Assembly (NCBI RefSeq): GCF_014905615.1 | Contig: NZ_AQGU01000026.1 | Span: 389,685-453,684, forward strand | Direction: 5' to 3' | DNA length: 64,000 nt | Origin: Pseudoalteromonas aliena SW19 | GTDB lineage: Bacteria; Pseudomonadota; Gammaproteobacteria; Enterobacterales; Alteromonadaceae | Shown here: one piece after another, positions 58,277 through 64,000 of the stretch | Layout: every line of letters starts with the position of its first letter | Position numbering within the stretch: position 1 is the stretch's first letter | Made by a program: the position numbers and the translations under genes | The notes under the pieces: model-generated | What the model was told of the DNA's origin: nothing | The model's database searches: none | The model's input: the letters and a program-made list of their open reading frames with translations, nothing else

Positions 58277-59761
58277 ATGTTCAAAGAAAAACTAATAATA
58301 ATCATTACTTTAGTTATGTTGTTATGTGCATGTGATATGCAAGAACAACCAACTCAACTCGCCCAAATAAAAGAGCAAAATAAAATTCGTGTAGGCACAC
58401 TTGCCAGTGCTAGTAACTATTATCAAGCGGTACAAGGCGAGCAAGGTTTTGAATATGAATTATCACAAGCTTTTGCCGAATATTTAGGTGTAGAGCTTGA
58501 AATAGTACCATTTTTTAACTTATCTGATATGTTTGAACGCCTTGAAAACGGCGACTTAGATTTAATTGCCTCAGGACTTACCTATAATAAAGCTCGGGCA
58601 GAGCAATATCGCTATGGCCCAACTTATCGCACAATTAGCCAAAAGTTAGTTTATAAACAAGGGCGTGTTCGCCCACGTGACTTTGACGACCTAGATGGTA
58701 ACTTTACCGTTATAGCTAAAAGTAGTCACTCGCTTACTCTACAAAAAATAAAGAAAAACAACCCCAAGCTAACTTGGACAGAAAGCGAAGAGTTTGACGA
58801 AGAAGAGCTTCTGCAAGCGGTTATTGATGGTGAGATAGATTACACACTTGCCGACACACATACGTTGTCATTATTTCGTCGTTATCACCCAAATTTAAGT
58901 ATTGGTTTTTCAGTGAGTCATAACGACCCTATTGCATGGATACTTCAAAAAACAAAAGACGATTCATTATATGCTTTACTCGTACCTTTTTTTGGTGATA
59001 TAAAACAAAGCAACCAACTTTACGTACTTGAAGAAAAGTACTTTGGTCACGTACGCCAATTTAATTATGTAAACACTCTCGCCTATATAGAAGCAATTAA
59101 AGAAACTTTACCCACCTATCAGCCATGGTTTGAACAATATGCTGGGAGTCTTGATTGGCGTTTATTAGCAGCACTTAGTTATCAAGAATCGATGTGGAAT
59201 CCACGCGCTAAATCTCCTACTGGCGTGCGCGGTATAATGATGCTTACTCGCAGCACGGCAAAGCAGGTTGGTGTCACTAACAGATTAGAACCTGAACAAA
59301 ATATTCGCGGTGGTGCAAAATATTTAACTAAGCTGATTAAACGCATTCCAGACAGAATCCCGCAACCGGATAGAACATGGCTTGCATTAGCAGCTTACAA
59401 TGTAGGTTGGGGCCACGTTAACGATGCTCGCATAATTACCGAACAACAAGGTGCAAGCCCCGATAAATGGGCTGACGTTAAAAAACGCCTGCCATTTTTA
59501 ATTAAAAAGCGCTATTACCGTAAAACCCGCTACGGTTATGCTCGTGGCGATGTCGCTGTTAAATACGTTGATAATATCCGTCGCTATTACGACGCACTTG
59601 TTTGGTTAGATGAAAATAATGCCATTACAGAAGAACGTGAGCCAGAACCAATCACAGAGCTGAGCACTGATACTGATACCAAGCCAAAGCTAAACGAAAC
59701 AAGTGACGTAAAAAGTGAGACAAGTGGAGCTCAAACAGAAAAAACAACAAGCTTTAATTGA
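58277..59761 (+). CDS. mltF: Membrane-bound lytic murein transglycosylase F
   Basis: MltF cleaves peptidoglycan strands to 1,6-anhydro products at the outer membrane. The 494-residue protein starts at ATG 58277 and is a lipoprotein (MLLCAC, lipid-bearing Cys19). Residues about 25-265 form a solute-binding-protein domain (NKIRVGTLASASNYYQ), about 280-430 a soluble-lytic-transglycosylase domain with the catalytic Glu in SYQESMWNP and GVRGIMMLT, LALAAYNVGWGH. The acidic, Thr/Ser-rich tail (about 455-494) is low-complexity. Upstream in-frame ATG 58220 would hide the lipobox and is rejected. Confidence 0.95.
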   Translation: MFKEKLIIIITLVMLLCACDMQEQPTQLAQIKEQNKIRVGTLASASNYYQAVQGEQGFEYELSQAFAEYLGVELEIVPFFNLSDMFERLENGDLDLIASGLTYNKARAEQYRYGPTYRTISQKLVYKQGRVRPRDFDDLDGNFTVIAKSSHSLTLQKIKKNNPKLTWTESEEFDEEELLQAVIDGEIDYTLADTHTLSLFRRYHPNLSIGFSVSHNDPIAWILQKTKDDSLYALLVPFFGDIKQSNQLYVLEEKYFGHVRQFNYVNTLAYIEAIKETLPTYQPWFEQYAGSLDWRLLAALSYQESMWNPRAKSPTGVRGIMMLTRSTAKQVGVTNRLEPEQNIRGGAKYLTKLIKRIPDRIPQPDRTWLALAAYNVGWGHVNDARIITEQQGASPDKWADVKKRLPFLIKKRYYRKTRYGYARGDVAVKYVDNIRRYYDALVWLDENNAITEEREPEPITELSTDTDTKPKLNETSDVKSETSGAQTEKTTSFN

Positions 59762-59919
59762 GCCTGAACAGCCGAGTGAAAATAATAACCAAGATTAATC
59801 AGGCATCCGTTTTTTTGAGCATATTAATAAGTAGAATTTAAGTAAATTAAATATCTGTTTACTTGTCATCAAATGATCACTAATGTGTGTTTATCGTATA
59901 TCATTATTTTATAAGATAG

Positions 59920-60182
59920 ATACCCAAACCACCTCAAGATACGAGTTTCAGTTGGAATTAAAAGCAATTTAGACAAGGCATTGATTGTAAAGGATGGTCA
60001 TTCCCTTGTTAAAATCAATAACGCCGTATAAATTGCTTTTAAACCAACCCTAAGGGCATTTCACAGGGGCTTACTCTCTTCGTTGTTACTTCTTAAAAGG
60101 GACTGCCATTATTGCAAAGTAACGCCTTGATATTAAGTCCCTGTGAAATGCTGAATTCTGCATTTTAAGGTGATTTGAGTAT
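59920..60182. repeat. Repeat family C, ~263-base element with terminal inverted repeats
   Basis: It starts ATACCCAAACCACCTCAAGA and ends TTTTAAGGTGATTTGAGTAT, an imperfect inverted repeat of about 25 bases. Nested inside are AAAAGCAATTTA and TAAATTGCTTTT, with GGCATTGAT / ATCAATAACGCC next to them, and a second pair TGAAATGC-like near the right side (GCATTTCACAGGGGCTT / CCCTGTGAAATGC). No reading frame is present. It fills most of the 458-base gap after mltF and ends 37 bases before the next small gene. Confidence 0.7.
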
Positions 60183-60219
60183 ATATTGTGCCTTTCTCAC
60201 TCTTGCATTAGGAGAACAC

Positions 60220-60898
<679 letters not shown>

Positions 60899-61067
60899 TT
60901 AAATAACTTTTTATGTTGTAATTATACCTAGTTAGCGATTGAAAGTGCGTTATTGATTAGTTTATTGCAAAAATAAAACAATATTTACCCGTTTGTAATG
61001 GCTCACTCGTGCTGATTTACGCTATAATCTCACGCTTTTTTTATTTAGCTCACAACACGGGTAGCAA

Positions 61068-62372
61068 ATGAAATTTCCTGGACGCCGCAGGCATAAACAT
61101 TATTTTCCAGTGGAAGCCAAAGATCCACTTACCAATCAACTTAACGCAACTGAACGGTTACAACGTAGTTATATTACGGGTATCGATCAAATCGTTGTTG
61201 ATATAGAGGCAAAAGTTGATCAGGCTTTCCTTGACGAGTTTCAATTGCGCAGAGGTATGTCGCAAGTTATTGATAGCGATATAACAAACGCTTTATACGA
61301 TCGTTTAAAATTAAACGACATGGTTGATTACGAGTTTGCAGGTGGCACTATTGGTAACACTATGCACAACTACTCTGTACTTGCAGATGATCGCTCAGTT
61401 CTGTTAGGCGTAATGAGCGAAAACATAAAAATAGGTAGCTACGCCTATCGTTTTTTATGTAACACCTCAAGCCGTGTAGATTTAGACTACCTTCAACCGG
61501 TTGACGGACCTATTGGCCGCTGCTTTACGTTAATTGATGAAACCGGTGAACGTACCTTCGCAATAAGTGCAGGTCTAATGAATCACTTACGTCCTGAGTC
61601 AATCGATAAAAAACTTATTGAAAACTCATCTGCACTAGTGATCAGTGCTTACCTGATGCGTACTCAAGGCAGTGAAACAATGACTGAAGCCACTCTGCAA
61701 GCGGTTAAATACGCTAATGATGCAGGCGTGCCCGTTGTATTAACACTCGGTACCAAGTTCTTAATTGAACAAGACCCTGCTTGGTGGGCAAACTTTGTTG
61801 AACAGCATGTTGATATACTTGCTATGAACGAAGAAGAAGGCCTAGCAATTACAGGCTTTGAAGACCCCCTTTTAGCCGCTGACAAAGCGCTTGATTGGGT
61901 AGACTTAGTTATTTGTACAGCAGGCGAAAAAGGCTTGTTTATGGCCGGCTACGTTGATGACAGTTTAAAACGTGAAACCGAATACCCGTTATTACCAGGT
62001 GCAATCCCTGACTTTAACCGTTACGAATTCTCACGAGCTATGCGTAAAGATGAATGCGCCGAACCAATCAGAGCATACAGCCATACAGCCCCCTTTATGG
62101 GTGGACCTGATTCAATCAAAAACACCAATGGTGCAGGCGATTGTGCTCTAGCTGCTGTATTGCATGATTTATCAGCGAATGTTTATCATAAACTTAACGT
62201 AGAAAACTCAGCTAAACATCAGCAACAAGCTATTACTTATTCATCACTATCGCAAATTAGTAAATATGCTAACCGAGCTAGCTATGAAGTATTAGTTCAG
62301 CATTCGCCTCGTTTATCTCGCGGCTTACCTGAGCGTGAAGATTGTTTAGAGCAGGTTTATTGGGAACAGTAA
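61068..62372 (+). CDS. gsk: Inosine/guanosine kinase
   Basis: Gsk phosphorylates guanosine and inosine in purine salvage. The 434-residue length equals E. coli Gsk exactly. MKFPGRRRHKHYFPVEAKDP is the typical N-terminus; AGGTIGNTMHNYSVLADDRS and the catalytic loop NTNGAGDCALAAVLHDL of the PfkB family follow. It forms a single-gene unit. Confidence 0.96.
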   Translation: MKFPGRRRHKHYFPVEAKDPLTNQLNATERLQRSYITGIDQIVVDIEAKVDQAFLDEFQLRRGMSQVIDSDITNALYDRLKLNDMVDYEFAGGTIGNTMHNYSVLADDRSVLLGVMSENIKIGSYAYRFLCNTSSRVDLDYLQPVDGPIGRCFTLIDETGERTFAISAGLMNHLRPESIDKKLIENSSALVISAYLMRTQGSETMTEATLQAVKYANDAGVPVVLTLGTKFLIEQDPAWWANFVEQHVDILAMNEEEGLAITGFEDPLLAADKALDWVDLVICTAGEKGLFMAGYVDDSLKRETEYPLLPGAIPDFNRYEFSRAMRKDECAEPIRAYSHTAPFMGGPDSIKNTNGAGDCALAAVLHDLSANVYHKLNVENSAKHQQQAITYSSLSQISKYANRASYEVLVQHSPRLSRGLPEREDCLEQVYWEQ

Positions 62373-62379
62373 ATCACTG

Positions 62380-62400
62380 AGGGAGCAATTATTGCTCCCT
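62380..62400. terminator. Hairpin between gsk and glsA
   Basis: AGGGAGCAA and TTGCTCCCT pair around a three-base loop between two convergent genes. There is no strong T run, so it is a weaker terminator candidate. Confidence 0.55.
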
Positions 62401-62408
62401 GATGGGAT

Positions 62409-63344
62409 CTAAAAAATAGAAATATCAAGCTTTTTGGATAGCAGCTCAAGTGCTGCTATTCCTGCCACAGAATTACCAAACGAATTAAGCCCCGGAGAAT
62501 AAACCGCCACAGTAAACTTATTTGGTAATACCGCTAAAATAGTCCCCGATACACCTGATTTACCAGGCATACCCACTCTGTAACCAAAATCACCTGCTGC
62601 ATCGTATAAACCGCTGGTAAATAAAAGCGAGTTTAACTGCTTGTTTTGACGACTACTTAAAACACGATTACCCGATCTATTATCAACACCTTTATTAGCT
62701 AAAAAATTATAAGCTTTAGCTAATTCAATGCAATTGAGCTCAATAGAACAAAAATTAAAGTAAGACCATAAAACATCATCAACTTCATTTTCAAAGTTAC
62801 CAAACGATTTCATTAAATGCGCCATAGCCGCATTACGATGTCTAAACTCATACTCTGAATTAGCTACTTTTTTATCGATCACAATACCTCGGTTATCTGC
62901 TAACAATCTAAACGTTTCAAGCATAGAGTGCATCGGGGCAGATAAACGACTATACAACGCGTCACACGTTACAATTGCGCCTGCATTAATAAAAGGGTTA
63001 CGTGGTATCCCTTTTTCGAATTCAAGCTGTGTAAGCGAGTTAAATGCAGTGCCTGATGGTTCTTTTCCTACTCGGTGCCAAAGCTCATCACCATAACGTT
63101 GCAGCGCCATAGTGAGAGTCATCACTTTAGAAACCGATTGAATAGTAAAACGTTGCGTGCAATCACCAGCACAAATAGTTTCACCTTCAGTAGTGTATAT
63201 AGCAATTGAAAATTGCTTAGGGTCAACCTCCGCAAGAGCTGGTATATAATCAGCTACTTTACCTTGTGATAGTAAAGGTGCTACTTCTTGGGTTATTTCG
63301 TTCAATACATCTTGATAATCAGCAGTAGGCAATCGGCACCTCAA
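62409..63344 (-). CDS. glsA: Glutaminase
   Basis: A 311-residue serine-dependent glutaminase (beta-lactamase fold) that releases ammonia from glutamine. The catalytic motif is Ser70-Val-Ser-Lys73 (IQSVSKVMTL), with FEKGIPRNPFINAGAI, YDAAGDFGYRVGMPGKSGVSG and VYSPGLNSFGNS. Length and motifs match E. coli GlsA/YneH. An in-frame start at 63344 gives MRCRLPTADYQDVL. Confidence 0.95.
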   Translation of the reverse strand: MRCRLPTADYQDVLNEITQEVAPLLSQGKVADYIPALAEVDPKQFSIAIYTTEGETICAGDCTQRFTIQSVSKVMTLTMALQRYGDELWHRVGKEPSGTAFNSLTQLEFEKGIPRNPFINAGAIVTCDALYSRLSAPMHSMLETFRLLADNRGIVIDKKVANSEYEFRHRNAAMAHLMKSFGNFENEVDDVLWSYFNFCSIELNCIELAKAYNFLANKGVDNRSGNRVLSSRQNKQLNSLLFTSGLYDAAGDFGYRVGMPGKSGVSGTILAVLPNKFTVAVYSPGLNSFGNSVAGIAALELLSKKLDISIF

Positions 63345-63521
63345 AAAGTAGTAACATAAAAATAAATTTTAACACGCTAAGATTAACTACGGCTAACTTT
63401 GTTATAAAAGTTGAAAAAGATTTAATTAAAAAATTAATGTGAAGTTATGACAGAGCTCATTATGAAGAAAAATTGGCTAAGCTACGCTTATCCACCCCAC
63501 TTTTTACTTTCCTACAGACGT

Positions 63522-63550
63522 AAAAAAGCCCGAATCGTTAGGTTCGGGCT
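63522..63550 (-). terminator. Intrinsic terminator after the decayed 5S unit (rRNA operon end)
   Basis: On the minus strand AGCCCGAACC and GATTCGGGCT pair (loop TAAC), followed by TTTTTTA. CTTCAAATTAAAGAGA precedes it, the same leader as before the terminator at 63736. Confidence 0.85.
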
Positions 63551-63562
63551 CTCTTTAATTTG

Positions 63563-63710
63563 AAGTCGGTGCCCTACGCAGTAGAATGTCGTAGTGCCCA
63601 CAGCGGTGGAGAGCCACAGTGCAAATGGGATACTATCTTTGCGTCGGGGCGGCCTTCCGTGGGGCTCGCCTTCGAGCTGTTTTGTTTCACTACTGAGTTC
63701 AACATAGGCT
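63563..63710 (-). pseudogene. Decayed second 5S rRNA gene with an inserted GC-rich block
   Basis: The stretch TTTCACTACTGAGTTC with its flanks (63676-63706) matches the real 5S gene at 63828-63861, and GATACTATC (63630-63638) matches ACACTATC of the gene. Between these, CGTCGGGGCGGCCTTCCG and neighbouring GC-rich bases replace the short ATCGGC. The flank TTTAATTTGAAG is shared by both units. The 5' half of the 5S is beyond recognition and its helices cannot form, so this is a pseudogene. A different structured RNA is an alternative. Confidence 0.6.
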
Positions 63711-63735
63711 CTTGGCTATTTATTAAATTCTAAAC

Positions 63736-63769
63736 AGCAAAAAACCCGTCACATTGCTGTAACGGGTTT
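63736..63769 (-). terminator. Intrinsic terminator after 5S rRNA
   Basis: On the minus strand AAACCCGTTACAGC and GTGACGGGTTTTTTGC form the stem and T run, 12 bases after the 5S gene. Confidence 0.85.
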
Positions 63770-63780
63770 CTTTAATTTGA

Positions 63781-63897
63781 AGCCTGGTAATGTCCTACTT
63801 TCACATAGCAAATGCTACACTATCATCGGCGCTGTTTCGTTTCACTACTGAGTTCGGCATGGAATCAGGTGGGTCCAAAACGCTATTGTCACCAAGC
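63781..63897 (-). rRNA. rrf: 5S ribosomal RNA
   Basis: Read on the minus strand it starts GCTTGGTGACAATAGCG and ends GTAGGACATTACCAGGCTT; the ends pair to form helix I. The conserved loop CCATGCCGAACTCAGTAGTGAAAC is present in pieces (CCATGCCGAACTCAG, GTGAAAC), and CGATGATAGTGT and GTGAAAGTAGGA complete the fold. About 117 bases long, as expected. The 23S gene should lie just beyond the right edge. Confidence 0.97.
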
Positions 63898-64000
63898 AAA
63901 TTTGGGCGTTAATCCGTATTCCTACGTACTAACTGAATTTGGAAAATATCTGATAATATTTTTTAAGTCGTTCTTTCAGTAATATCTACTTTAGTCATAT
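63898..64000 (-). other. 23S-5S intergenic spacer of the rRNA operon (runs off the window)
   Basis: The last 103 bases show no 23S rRNA 3' end and no tRNA. Given minus-strand 5S rRNA and its terminator to the left, this is most likely the spacer between 23S and 5S. Confidence 0.6.

Noticed and set aside
59728..59799. Possible frameshift at the mltF 3' end: another frame continues VELKQKKQQALIEPEQPS for 24 codons past the stop region
   Set aside because: The tail is low-complexity and variable in this family, so either ending is plausible and a real frameshift cannot be shown.
63447..63566. A 39-codon frame (MTELIMKKNWLSYAYPPHF...) on the plus strand
   Set aside because: It runs straight through the rRNA-operon terminator and has no good ribosome binding site; most likely chance.

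Overview
The window is AT-rich gammaproteobacterial chromosome, almost certainly from a marine Alteromonadales and most likely Pseudoalteromonas. This rests on gene content and order (fau-rpiA-serA, PanP-type aspartate decarboxylase, kbl-tdh, ubiC-ubiA beside a FliL-like gene, YdbH/YnbE/YdbL, gsk, glsA) and on an rRNA operon that seems to end in two 5S units. The genus is inferred; no database was searched. Most of the window is ordinary housekeeping chromosome.

Layout. 1-1600: end of a MoxR-type AAA+ ATPase and its VWA partner. 1600-9700: the accessory part, with a LysR regulator facing an NTF2-like gene, a wrecked toxin-antitoxin pair, a GNAT acetyltransferase behind a frameshifted small gene, an unusual Nramp-family transporter, hpf and ppnP, then a truncated lipase-like (effector-type) gene followed by two paralogous genes that look like duplicated immunity genes. 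9.9-20.6 kb: tkt, metK, an LtaS-like phosphoglycerol transferase, fau, rpiA, serA, panP. 20.8-31.8 kb: a degenerate GGDEF/EAL protein, the compact operon mpl-ubiX-ABC ATPase-ABC permease-TrmB-like methyltransferase, then folB-folK-uppP, plsY, tsaD and small conserved proteins. 31.8-40 kb: a LysR regulator, a 2OG-Fe(II) oxygenase, ubiC-ubiA, a FliL-like protein, glpE-glpG, kbl-tdh. 40-51 kb: lipopolysaccharide core and surface polysaccharide genes (gmhB, heptosyltransferase, Kdo kinase, two glycosyltransferases, a Wzi-like porin, gmhA-hldE, waaA). 51-63 kb: ydbH-ynbE-ydbL, purL, mltF, tadA, gsk, glsA. 63.5-64 kb: the 3' end of an rRNA operon read on the minus strand.

How the genes connect. gmhA, hldE and gmhB together make ADP-heptose; the GT9 enzyme, WaaA and the Kdo kinase use heptose and Kdo to build the inner core. 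tkt and rpiA supply pentose and heptose phosphate precursors. folB and folK are consecutive folate steps; ubiC, ubiA and ubiX serve ubiquinone; mpl and uppP recycle wall precursors; kbl and tdh degrade threonine.

Most notable are three families of short non-coding repeats with terminal inverted repeats, here called A, B and C. Complete A copies are about 196 bp, long B copies about 161 bp, and the single C copy about 263 bp. Several copies abut or overlap stop codons, so some genes end inside the repeat. Other points of interest are a ~74 bp hairpin-forming palindrome before a LysR gene, a decayed second 5S rRNA gene, a 55-residue Arg/Lys-rich small protein beside repeat C, a MetJ-like operator before metK, and the eroded lipase/immunity-like cluster.
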